A stretch of 64,000 nucleotides of DNA, from contig DASZNC010000032.1 in NCBI GenBank assembly GCA_035551615.1, positions 7,016-71,015 of the forward strand. Direction: 5' to 3'. Numbering within the stretch: position 1 is the stretch's first letter; the number at the start of each line of letters is the position of its first letter. Origin of the DNA: JAKCDU01 sp035551615. Its GTDB lineage: Bacteria > Actinomycetota > Acidimicrobiia > Acidimicrobiales > Palsa-688. The notes beneath the pieces are model-generated. The model was not told the DNA's origin and did not search any database. It was given only the letters and a program-made list of their open reading frames with translations. A program made the translations under genes and the position numbers. Below are positions 52,537 through 61,183 of this stretch, piece after piece.

Positions 52537-53523
52537 TCAGCTGAGCCCGAGAGCGGCCGAGCAGGCCGGCCACTGGCCCCAGCCCGACTCGGACTGCAGC
52601 TTCTGGGCGGCTGCGTCCTGCATGGCCGGCGGCTCCAGATCGGGCCGACCCGGGTATCCGAGGTTGGTCCACGTCTGGGCGCTGAACTGGTAGGCGCCGT
52701 AGAAGCCGTTGCCGGAGTTCTCCTGGTAGTTGCCGCCCGACTCGCACTCCCGCAACTGCAGCCAGACGCCACCTGCGTTGCCCCCCGACTGGACGGCCGG
52801 AGCCGGGCTGACGGCATTCTGCACGACGGCGACCAGGCCGCCGTTGACGGGCAGGCCCTGGGTACTGGCCGCGGCCGCAGCCGCCGCCTGGCGGGCCCGG
52901 GCTGCGGCGGCGACCTGTCGGGCCTGCTCGGCCGCCTGGGCCGCCTCCAGCCGCTGCAGCTGCGACTGCACCGACACCAGCTCGACCTGTACCGACGACG
53001 CCTGCTGCAGGGCGGCCAACCGGTAGGCGTCGGACTGGGCCAGCGCCTTCTGGCTGGCCTTCAGTTCAGTCGCCAGGGCCGTTTCGGCGGTGGTCACCTG
53101 GCCCTCCTCGGTCCGGTACTGGTCGGCCGTGTCCTGGAGATCACCGGACACCACCTCCAGGTACTCCTCCCCGATGGCCGGGTCGAGCGACAGACTGCCG
53201 CTACTGGGAGTGGCGGTCGCGCCACCGGTGTAGCTGATGATGGCGTCGTTGCGGAGGGTGGCCACGGTGGTGACCTCCTTGGCCTGCAACGCTCGCAATT
53301 GGGACTGGTCGACAGATACCTGCTGAGCCAGAGAACTGGCCTGGAAGCTGGCGTTCTGAAAAGCCAACGTCAGCGTCCTGACCTTCTGCGCGCTGGCTGT
53401 GACTTCCGCCTGCAGGGCCTGGACTTGGGCCTGCGTGCCGCTGATCGACGCGGCCGACGCCGGGCCGGCCGACGGTAGCGTGGACGCGCCGAACAGGACA
53501 ACGGCGACACTCAGGCCAGCCAT
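52537..53523 (-). CDS. Secreted coiled-coil protein with Rpf/transglycosylase-like domain
   Basis: About 328 residues from the ATG at 53523. A signal peptide (MAGLSVAVVLFGASTLPSAGPASA) is followed by a long Gln/Ala-rich coiled coil (about 30-235) and a C-terminal Rpf-like domain with WLQLRECESGGNYQENSGN, where Glu in RECESGG should be catalytic, and GFYGAYQFSAQTW. Such proteins cleave peptidoglycan and help cell growth and resuscitation. GTG at 53559 or an even earlier start is possible. The coiled coil resembles CwlO/PcsB-type hydrolases. The gene diverges from the aminotransferase. Confidence 0.85.
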   Translation of the reverse strand: MAGLSVAVVLFGASTLPSAGPASAASISGTQAQVQALQAEVTASAQKVRTLTLAFQNASFQASSLAQQVSVDQSQLRALQAKEVTTVATLRNDAIISYTGGATATPSSGSLSLDPAIGEEYLEVVSGDLQDTADQYRTEEGQVTTAETALATELKASQKALAQSDAYRLAALQQASSVQVELVSVQSQLQRLEAAQAAEQARQVAAAARARQAAAAAAASTQGLPVNGGLVAVVQNAVSPAPAVQSGGNAGGVWLQLRECESGGNYQENSGNGFYGAYQFSAQTWTNLGYPGRPDLEPPAMQDAAAQKLQSESGWGQWPACSAALGLS

Positions 53524-53596
53524 CGTCGGCTTAGCGAGCCGGACTCCCGGAAGAGACACTGCGGAGCCCGCTCGCACCAGCTTGGCGATGCGCAAC

Positions 53597-53623
53597 AAGA
53601 CGGTTGGCGACGCTAACCGTCTT
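53597..53623. repeat. Nine-base perfect inverted repeat upstream of the Rpf-like gene
   Basis: AAGACGGTT and AACCGTCTT flank a nine-base loop. It lies about 75 bases upstream of the chosen Rpf start and about 100 bases before the aminotransferase. It could be an operator or an mRNA hairpin; if the Rpf gene starts further upstream it would be coding. Confidence 0.5.
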
Positions 53624-53707
53624 CCCCCTACACCGCAAAAGGGTCGGGCCCCACGACCACTCAGCGTGGTCATCGGCGGCGGAGGTGCGGGACCGGCGGG
53701 GTCGGCC

Positions 53708-53713
53708 TACCGT
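53708..53713 (+). promoter_or_regulatory. -10 element (TACCGT) of a leaderless promoter
   Basis: TACCGT lies seven bases before the ATG at 53721; no ribosome-binding site. Confidence 0.5.
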
Positions 53714-53720
53714 CTTCCGG

Positions 53721-54890
53721 ATGAGCCCGCGCCCGCCGTACCTGGCTGCCCGCCTCCGGGGCCTGGGCACCACCGTGTTCGCCGAGATGTCAGCGCTGGC
53801 CGATGCCACCGATTCCATCAACCTGGGGCAGGGGTTCCCCGACGAGGACGGCCCGGACGAAGTGGCCGACGCTGCCGTCGAGGCCATCCGCGCCGGCGTC
53901 AACCAGTACCCTCCCGGCCCCGGCCGGCCGGAGCTACGCGCCGCCATCGCCGGCCACCAGGCCCGTTTCTACGGTATCGAGTTGGACGCCGATCACCAGG
54001 TGCTGGTCACCGCCGGTGCCACCGAGGCCATCACGGCGGCGATCATCGCCCTGTGCGAGCCGGGCGACGAGGTGCTGTGCTTCGAGCCGTTCTACGACAG
54101 CTACACGGCGGCCATCGCCATGGCCGGCGCCGAGCGCCGCACCGTCACCCTCCAACCGCCGGACTGGTCGTTCGACCCGGAGCGTCTGGCCCGGGCCGTC
54201 ACGCCGAGGACCCGTCTGCTGCTGCTCAACTCGCCGCACAACCCGACCGGCAAGGTGTTCTCCGACGAGGAGCTGCAGGCCATCGCGTCGATCTGTTGCG
54301 AGCGGGATCTCCTGGTCGTCACCGACGAGGTCTATGAGCACCTGATCTTCGACGGTCATCACCGGCCCATCTCGACGCTGCCGGGAATGGCCGAACGGAC
54401 CGTCACCGTCTCGAGCGCGGGCAAGACCTTCTCGTTCACCGGCTGGAAGATCGGCTGGGTGACCGGGCCGGCCGACCTGGTCACGGCGGTGCGTACGGTC
54501 AAGCAGTTCCTCACCTACGTGAACGGGGCCCCGTTCCAACCGGCGGTCGCCACCGGGTTGGCGCTGCCCGACAGCTACTTCTCATCGGCGGCATGGACGC
54601 TCAGGGAGAAGCGGGACCTGCTGTGCGCCGGCCTCATCGCCGCCGGGTTCGCCGTCCACGTGCCGGCCGCGACCTACTTCGTGATGGTCGACACCGGCCC
54701 GCTCGGATTCCTCGACGGGGCTGCGCTGTGCCGGGAGATGCCGCATCGCTGCGGCGTCGTGGCGGTGCCCGCCGCCGCGTTCTACTCCGACCCGTCGGCG
54801 CCCACCCCGCTGGTCCGGTTCGCATTCTGCAAACGGCCCGAGGTGCTCGACGAGGCGGTCCGGCGGCTGGCCGGGCTGCGCCGGTCATGA
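53721..54890 (+). CDS. Class I/II aminotransferase (PLP-dependent)
   Basis: 389 residues. INLGQGFPDEDGPDEV, QYPPGPGRPELRAAIA, NSPHNPTGKV, VTDEVYEHLIFDG and SSAGKTFSFTGWKIGWVTGP with the PLP lysine place it in the KAT/YbdL-like subgroup (kynurenine or methionine-type aminotransferases). Its amino donor is not certain. The ATG at 53721 follows a -10 element by seven bases, and the open frame upstream is not conserved. The next gene begins 36 bases after its stop. Confidence 0.9.
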   Translation: MSPRPPYLAARLRGLGTTVFAEMSALADATDSINLGQGFPDEDGPDEVADAAVEAIRAGVNQYPPGPGRPELRAAIAGHQARFYGIELDADHQVLVTAGATEAITAAIIALCEPGDEVLCFEPFYDSYTAAIAMAGAERRTVTLQPPDWSFDPERLARAVTPRTRLLLLNSPHNPTGKVFSDEELQAIASICCERDLLVVTDEVYEHLIFDGHHRPISTLPGMAERTVTVSSAGKTFSFTGWKIGWVTGPADLVTAVRTVKQFLTYVNGAPFQPAVATGLALPDSYFSSAAWTLREKRDLLCAGLIAAGFAVHVPAATYFVMVDTGPLGFLDGAALCREMPHRCGVVAVPAAAFYSDPSAPTPLVRFAFCKRPEVLDEAVRRLAGLRRS

Positions 54891-54926
54891 CCCGTTCCAG
54901 CCAACGACAACAGGAGAAGTGAGCCC

Positions 54927-55700
54927 GTGCAGTTCGGTGATGTCAGTGTGGACCTCGGCCGCGACCATGTCGCCGAGGTGGAAATCCACCGCCCGCCCAA
55001 CAACTTCTTCGACGCCCGGCTCATCCGGAACATCGCCGACGCCTACGAGCATCTGCAGGAGGGGACGTGCCGGGCCATCGTCTTGTGCTCGGAGGGCAAG
55101 CACTTCTGCGCGGGCGCCGATTTCCATGGCCAGAGCGACGCCGACGCCCTGCCCACCGACGGCGCAGCCGATCTGTACGAGGAGGCGGTCCGCCTGTTCC
55201 GGGCCGAACTGCCGGTCGTCGCCGCCGTGCAGGGCGCAGCCATCGGAGGTGGTCTGGGCGTGGCCTGCTCGGCCGACTTCCGGGTGGGCTCGTCGGAATC
55301 CCGACTGGCGGCCAACTTCTCCCGGCTCGGGTTCCACCAGGGCTTCGGCCTGAGCGTCACCCTGCCCTACATCGTCGGCAACCAGGCATCCCTCGATCTG
55401 CTCTACACCGGCCGGCGCGTCACAGGCGACGAGGCCCACGCCATGGGGCTGGTCGACCGGCTGGTGCCGGCGGCCGACATCCGGTCGGCGGCCCGGGAAC
55501 AGGCGGCCGCCATCGCCGGCGCCGGCCCACTCGCCGTGCGGTCCATACGGCGCACCATGCGCGGCCACCTGGCCGACCAGATAGCAGGTATCACGAGCGT
55601 CGAGGACGCCGAACAGAAGCGCCTGCGGTCGACCTCCGACTTCGCCGAAGGCACCCAGGCCAGCCTCGAACGGCGCGAGCCGAACTTCACCGGCCAGTGA
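54927..55700 (+). CDS. Enoyl-CoA hydratase/isomerase (crotonase) family protein
   Basis: 257 residues. RAIVLCSEGKHFCAGADF (oxyanion loop) and AAVQGAAIGGGLGVACSADFRVGS are family motifs. The catalytic glutamates of true hydratases are not both obvious, so isomerase or other chemistry is possible. AGGAGAAG lies nine bases before the GTG at 54927. It lies 36 bases downstream of the aminotransferase and is probably in the same transcript. Confidence 0.88.
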   Translation: MQFGDVSVDLGRDHVAEVEIHRPPNNFFDARLIRNIADAYEHLQEGTCRAIVLCSEGKHFCAGADFHGQSDADALPTDGAADLYEEAVRLFRAELPVVAAVQGAAIGGGLGVACSADFRVGSSESRLAANFSRLGFHQGFGLSVTLPYIVGNQASLDLLYTGRRVTGDEAHAMGLVDRLVPAADIRSAAREQAAAIAGAGPLAVRSIRRTMRGHLADQIAGITSVEDAEQKRLRSTSDFAEGTQASLERREPNFTGQ

Positions 55701-55766
55701 CCGCCGCTCGGGGAAAACCACGCTGAGCGAGCACTGAGATGCCCTGACCAGTCGGGTCGGCCCGGC

Positions 55767-55772
55767 TAGCCT
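55767..55772 (+). promoter_or_regulatory. -10 element (TAGCCT) before a mini-ORF
   Basis: TAGCCT is followed after seven bases by the ATG at 55780, which opens a nine-codon leader. Confidence 0.4.
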
Positions 55773-55779
55773 CCCTGCG

Positions 55780-55809
55780 ATGCCTGGCCCGGTCCCGCCC
55801 CACGGGTGA
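55780..55809 (+). CDS. Nine-residue leader mini-ORF
   Basis: ATG at 55780 opens MPGPVPPHG and stops at TGA 55807-55809. The stop overlaps the GTG of the following small membrane protein by four bases. A leaderless start and coupling could control translation of that gene. Translation is inferred from position only. Confidence 0.4.
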   Translation: MPGPVPPHG

Positions 55810-55973
55810 CGCCTATCTACACCGCAGCCGGCCTTTTGGTGGTGGCGCAGATCCTCGGGATCTACGGTCTCGTCACCCGGAAGGCGGATTTCGTCTTCGC
55901 CATCATGATGGCCCTTCTACTGACCGTGGCCGTCGTGCTCGGCGGCTACGGGCTCTACCACAAGCTGCACTAG
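55806..55973 (+). CDS. 55-residue two-helix membrane protein
   Basis: GTG at 55806 to TAG at 55973. Two hydrophobic helices (about residues 5-22 and 28-50) are joined by a short loop with TRKADF. It ends in GLYHKLH. The stop shares a CTAG with the convergent nucleotidyltransferase gene. I recognise no family; plausible because it fills the gap, keeps the local codon bias and is coupled to the leader. Confidence 0.6.
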   Translation: MTPIYTAAGLLVVAQILGIYGLVTRKADFVFAIMMALLLTVAVVLGGYGLYHKLH

Positions 55974-56533
55974 GGGGCGCGGTACCGCTCGGGTCGGCTC
56001 CACGCCCCGGTACGGGCGTCGAAGCGGGCCGCCTCGGGCAGCATCCATTCCACCCGACCGGCCCGGGCCAGAGTCGACGACACCGGACCATGGCCGGCCG
56101 CCACCTCCAGGAGCCGCACCCCGTCGGGCACGGCGGGCGGCCCCGCCGACCCGGGCCGGTGGGCCAACAGCACCGGGGGTAGGGACGCCACCGCCGCATC
56201 GCGTGCCGATGCGGAGCCGCCGTACCACCTGGGATCGACGACCTGCAACCACTTGTCCATCCCCATGATCACGGCGTCGAAGCCGGCCACCACATCGGCG
56301 ATCAGGCGCTGGTCACTGACCTGTACGCCGAGCCACGGGCGGCTGGCGGCCACCTCCTCGAGGACGGCCACACGGTCCTCGAACGAGGGCACCGAGGGGG
56401 ATTTGCCGAGCGGCGCCCGTGACACCACCAGCACGACCGCGTCGAGGCCGCCCTGCTGGAGGGCGGCCTCGGCCACGGCCAGATGGGCGACCGTCGGTGG
56501 ATCGAAAGTGCCCGGGTAGGCGCCGGTCCGCAT
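55970..56533 (-). CDS. NadD-like nucleotidyltransferase
   Basis: 187 residues. YPGTFDPPTVAHLAVAEAAL is the nucleotidyltransferase opening, but the first His of the usual HxGH motif is Thr (TVAH). DAVIMGMDKWLQVVDPRWYG resembles the NadD substrate loop (GxDxL.....W). It transfers a nucleotide to a phosphate, probably in NAD-like or CoA-like synthesis; a true NadD role is uncertain. It ends in a stop shared with the small membrane gene. AhcY ends 28 bases upstream, so the two are co-directional. Confidence 0.65.
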   Translation of the reverse strand: MRTGAYPGTFDPPTVAHLAVAEAALQQGGLDAVVLVVSRAPLGKSPSVPSFEDRVAVLEEVAASRPWLGVQVSDQRLIADVVAGFDAVIMGMDKWLQVVDPRWYGGSASARDAAVASLPPVLLAHRPGSAGPPAVPDGVRLLEVAAGHGPVSSTLARAGRVEWMLPEAARFDARTGAWSRPERYRAP

Positions 56534-56561
56534 CAGAGGGGCGCCCTTTGACCGCTCGTAA

Positions 56562-57986
<1,425 letters not shown>

Positions 57987-58106
57987 GGTTCGGCTCCTGT
58001 CAGTTTCGTCGGCTGGTGGTCCTCGTCGGCGCGGCGCGCCAACGCGAGCGGTTCCACCCGGCTGGGGCCTTCAGGCCCGGTCCATCAGGTCAGCCCGGCA
58101 ATACCG
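57987..58106 (-). other. Leader of ahcY
   Basis: About 114 transcribed bases with several GC-rich hairpins, including one with arms GGGCC/GGCCC. I compared it with SAH, SAM-IV and ydaO riboswitch cores and saw no convincing match. Confidence 0.45.
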
Positions 58107-58112
58107 ATTGTA
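58107..58112 (-). promoter_or_regulatory. -10 element of the ahcY promoter (TACAAT)
   Basis: On the minus strand TACAAT matches the -10 consensus at five of six bases. A clear -35 is not visible. The plus-strand -10 (58119-58124) for the deacetylase lies seven bases away, so the divergent promoters overlap. Confidence 0.5.
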
Positions 58113-58118
58113 CGCGGG

Positions 58119-58124
58119 TACCGT
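58119..58124 (+). promoter_or_regulatory. -10 element (TACCGT) of a leaderless promoter
   Basis: TACCGT is followed after six bases by the GTG at 58131, with no ribosome-binding site. Confidence 0.5.
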
Positions 58125-58130
58125 GCCCGG

Positions 58131-58865
58131 GTGCCCACACCGGAAGACTTCGAGGACCGGCCGCCCGGTCGCATCCTGGTGATCACCGCTCACCCCGACG
58201 ATGTCGATTTCGGGGTGGCCGGATCGGTCGCCACCTGGACCGACGCCGGGGCTCAGGTCACCTACTGCGTCGTGACCGACGGCGATGCCGGCGGCTTCGA
58301 CCCGGCCGTGCCGAGGAGCGAGATCGCCGGTATCCGCCGGGCCGAACAGACGGCGGCGGCGGCCGAAGTGGGCGTGTCCGACCTCGTCTTCCTCGGCTAT
58401 CCCGACGGCCGGCTCGAGGTGAGCATGGACTTGCGGCGCGACCTGGCCCGGGTGATCCGCCAGGTCCGGCCCGACCGCGTCGTGTGCCAGAGCCCGGAAC
58501 GGCTGTGGGACCGGATCTTCGCCAGTCATCCGGACCACCTGGCCGCCGGCGAGGCGGCGCTGTGCGCGGTGTACCCGGACGCCCGCAACCCGTTCACGTT
58601 CCCGGAACTCCTCGAGGCCGGCCACGAGGCCCACGCCGTCGGCGAGGTCTGGATCATGGCCGCGCCCCAGACCAACGTGTACGTCGATGTCACCGACGCC
58701 TTCGACCGCAAGGTCGCCGCGCTGCGGGCCCACGTGAGCCAGGAGACCGACCGGGACGGCAAACTGGCCGACCGCATGCGGGAGTGGCTGGCCGCCGGGG
58801 CGGAGCGGGCCGGGCTGCCGGCCGGGCGGATGGCGGAATCCTTCTTCCGGGTGGCTACCGCGTAG
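58131..58865 (+). CDS. LmbE/PIG-L family deacetylase
   Basis: 244 residues. ITAHPDDVDFGVAGSVATW near the N-terminus (zinc His/Asp-Asp) and FASHPDHLAAGEAALCAVYPDARNP in the middle (third zinc ligand) are the family signature. Actinobacterial members include MshB and Mca of the mycothiol pathway, but the substrate cannot be decided here. The GTG at 58131 is leaderless by position. Its stop overlaps the convergent acyl-CoA dehydrogenase by 11 bases. Confidence 0.88.
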   Translation: MPTPEDFEDRPPGRILVITAHPDDVDFGVAGSVATWTDAGAQVTYCVVTDGDAGGFDPAVPRSEIAGIRRAEQTAAAAEVGVSDLVFLGYPDGRLEVSMDLRRDLARVIRQVRPDRVVCQSPERLWDRIFASHPDHLAAGEAALCAVYPDARNPFTFPELLEAGHEAHAVGEVWIMAAPQTNVYVDVTDAFDRKVAALRAHVSQETDRDGKLADRMREWLAAGAERAGLPAGRMAESFFRVATA

Positions 58866-60066
58866 CAGCGGGCGAGCAGCCGCTCTCGGAGACCGGCTCG
58901 TCCTTGTCCAGGCGCGGTTCGGGGGGCAGGCCGAGGACCCGTTCGCCCAGGATGTTCCGCTGGATCTCGTCGGTGCCGCCGCGGATCGACAACGACGGGC
59001 TCATCAGGAACAGGCTCTGCCATTCGTCCGGGTCCTCGGTGCCGACCAGGCCGGCCGGGCCGTCGGCGAGCATGCCCAGGGCGGCCACCTTCTTGATCAT
59101 GGCCGTGCCCCGCAGCTTGGACCCGGAATCCTCGGGGCCCGGCGGCCGGCCGGCCTTGCGAGCCTCGGCGGCGCGCAGCCCGGTCCAGCGGATCACCTCG
59201 AACTCGGCCATGCGGGCCGCCCACTGGTCCCGTGCCACCGGGTTGTCCGGGATGACGGTGGCCAGGCGGCGCATCTGATCCTCGTTGACGCCCAGGCCGC
59301 CACCGAGGGCGCCCCGTTCGAAGGTGAGACAGGTCAGCGCTACCCGCCAACCCTCGCCGGCATCGGCGATGCGATCGGTATCGGGGATCCATACCTCGTC
59401 GAGGAACACCTCGTTGAAATGGGCGTCCCGGTTCATCTGGACCAGCGGCTTCACGGTCACGCCCGGCGAGGCCATGTCCAGACCGAACGCGACGATTCCC
59501 TTGTGCTTGGGCACCGAGGTGTCGTAGCGGGCCAGCAGCAGGCCGAACCGCGAGTAGTGGGCGCGCGATGTCCACACCTTCGACCCGCTCACCCGCCAAC
59601 CGTCGCCGTCGCGTGTGGCCCGGGCCTTGAGCCCGGCCAGGTCGGAGCCGGCGTCGGGCTCGGAGAACATCTGGCACCAGATCTCCTCGCCGGTGCGGAT
59701 CCCCGGTAGCCAGCGGGCCTTCTGCTCCGCGTTGGCGTGGACCAGGATCGTGGGGCCGATCAGATCGAGTCCGACCAGCCACGGGTACATGTCGGGCGCC
59801 TCGAACGCGTTCAGCGCCGACCGGACCCCGCCCGCCTCCGGCCCGTCGAGCCCCATCCCGCCGTACTCGACCGGCCAGTCCGGCACCGCCCAGCCGCCCT
59901 CGGCCAGTTTGGCCAGGTAGGCCCGGCCGGCCACCAGGTCGTCGCTGCCGGCACCCAGCACCGAGACCCGGGCGTCGGGCCGGCGGGTGTCCAACCGGCT
60001 CGACAGCTCGGCAATGGCCTTTTCCCGGGCACCGGCGGCGCGGGCTTCGTCCTGTTCGGTCGTCAC
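58855..60066 (-). CDS. Acyl-CoA dehydrogenase family protein
   Basis: 403 residues. EPDAGSDLAGLKARATRDGDGWRVSGSKVWTSRAHYS and the C-terminal SIRGGTDEIQRNILGERVLGLPPEP are close in style to the enzyme at 43302. The long N-terminal helix domain is complete. The substrate is unknown. The ferrochelatase gene ends ten bases before its start region on the same strand, so both may share a transcript. Confidence 0.9.
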   Translation of the reverse strand: MTTEQDEARAAGAREKAIAELSSRLDTRRPDARVSVLGAGSDDLVAGRAYLAKLAEGGWAVPDWPVEYGGMGLDGPEAGGVRSALNAFEAPDMYPWLVGLDLIGPTILVHANAEQKARWLPGIRTGEEIWCQMFSEPDAGSDLAGLKARATRDGDGWRVSGSKVWTSRAHYSRFGLLLARYDTSVPKHKGIVAFGLDMASPGVTVKPLVQMNRDAHFNEVFLDEVWIPDTDRIADAGEGWRVALTCLTFERGALGGGLGVNEDQMRRLATVIPDNPVARDQWAARMAEFEVIRWTGLRAAEARKAGRPPGPEDSGSKLRGTAMIKKVAALGMLADGPAGLVGTEDPDEWQSLFLMSPSLSIRGGTDEIQRNILGERVLGLPPEPRLDKDEPVSESGCSPAATR

Positions 60067-60075
60067 AGAGCGAAT

Positions 60076-61038
60076 CTACCGAGAGGGGGCCGGGCAGCAC
60101 CCCTCGTGGCACAGGTGCGGGTGACGATCAGTCCCGGATTCCAGCTCCTCGATCAGCTGGCCGACCATCCGGACGAACGCCGGGTGGGTGCCCGGCGTGG
60201 GGGAGCGGACCAGCACCATGTCGCGCCCGCGGGCCGCCTCGGCGGCCTGGGTGTCGAGGTCGTAGACCACCTCCATGTGGTCGGAGACGAAACCGATGGG
60301 CGTGACGACGACGCCGTCGGTGGCCGGCGGCATCCGGGCGATGGCGTCGAGCACGTCGGGCCCCAGCCAGGGCTGGGCCGGTGAGCCCGACCGGCTCTGG
60401 TAGACGAGCTGCCACGAGGCCACCCCGGCGGCGTCGGCCACCAGGCCGGCGGTGGTCCGCAACTGGCTCTCGTAGGCGCACGAGGCCGCCATCGACTCCG
60501 GGATGGAGTGGGCCGTCATCAGCACCGGGCTGCCGGCCGGGGCGGCGGCCACCGCCCGGCGCAGACCTTCGGCCAGCGGGGTGACGAAGCCGGGATGGTC
60601 GAAGTAGGGGCGGATCTTCACCAGCGTGGGCGCGCCGGCACCGACCTGGTTGCGGGCCCGTTCGAGATCGTCCAGGTACTGGCGGCAGCTGCTGTACGAG
60701 GAATAGGCCGACGTGGCGAACACCACCACCCGCTCGACGCCGTCGTCGCGCATGGCGGCGACGGTGTCGGCCAGGTACGGCTTCCAGTTGCGGTTGCCCC
60801 AGTAGAGGCGGCGGCGTCGGCCGCTCCTGGCGAATTCCTCGGTCAACGCGTCCATGAGGGCCCGGTTCTGGTCGTTGATCGGGCTGCGCCCACCGAAACG
60901 CATGTAGTGCGATGCGACCTGCTCGACCCGTTCGGGCGGCACCGGGCGGCCCCGTAGAACGTTGCCGAGGAACGGCATGACGTCAGCGGGGCCGTCCGGG
61001 CCTCCGAACGAGAGCAACAGAACGGCGTCGAAGTCCAC
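60076..61038 (-). CDS. hemH: Ferrochelatase (coproporphyrin type) with Fe-S cysteines
   Basis: 320 residues. LLLSFGGPDGPADVMPFL, HSIPESMA, FVSDHMEVVYDLD and other family segments are present. C118 (SSCRQY) and the C-terminal CHEGCC (C310, C314, C315) match the spacing of cysteines that hold a [2Fe-2S] cluster in mycobacterial ferrochelatase. In actinobacteria the enzyme inserts iron into coproporphyrin III. The GTG at 61038 lies six bases after TAGTCT (61045-61050), so it is probably leaderless. Confidence 0.92.
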   Translation of the reverse strand: MDFDAVLLLSFGGPDGPADVMPFLGNVLRGRPVPPERVEQVASHYMRFGGRSPINDQNRALMDALTEEFARSGRRRRLYWGNRNWKPYLADTVAAMRDDGVERVVVFATSAYSSYSSCRQYLDDLERARNQVGAGAPTLVKIRPYFDHPGFVTPLAEGLRRAVAAAPAGSPVLMTAHSIPESMAASCAYESQLRTTAGLVADAAGVASWQLVYQSRSGSPAQPWLGPDVLDAIARMPPATDGVVVTPIGFVSDHMEVVYDLDTQAAEAARGRDMVLVRSPTPGTHPAFVRMVGQLIEELESGTDRHPHLCHEGCCPAPSR

Positions 61039-61044
61039 CGGTGC

Positions 61045-61050
61045 AGACTA
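61045..61050 (-). promoter_or_regulatory. -10 element (TAGTCT) of a leaderless promoter
   Basis: On the minus strand TAGTCT is followed by six bases and the GTG start of hemH. Confidence 0.45.
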
Positions 61051-61183
61051 CGAGCGTGTCCGTCGGGCCGGTTGAGGGGCACCGGGTCGGCGGTACTCCC
61101 TGAGGGCGCCGTCCGGGTCCTTTCCCTGGGTCCCTACCGGGCTCGGTCCGGGGGTCCGGCGCCGGCGGGTCAGAGCTCGGCGG

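Noticed and set aside
57987..58106. Possible SAH or SAM riboswitch before ahcY
   Set aside because: Hairpins are present, but none of the conserved core segments of the known SAH, SAM-IV or ydaO classes could be found by eye. A covariance-model search would decide.
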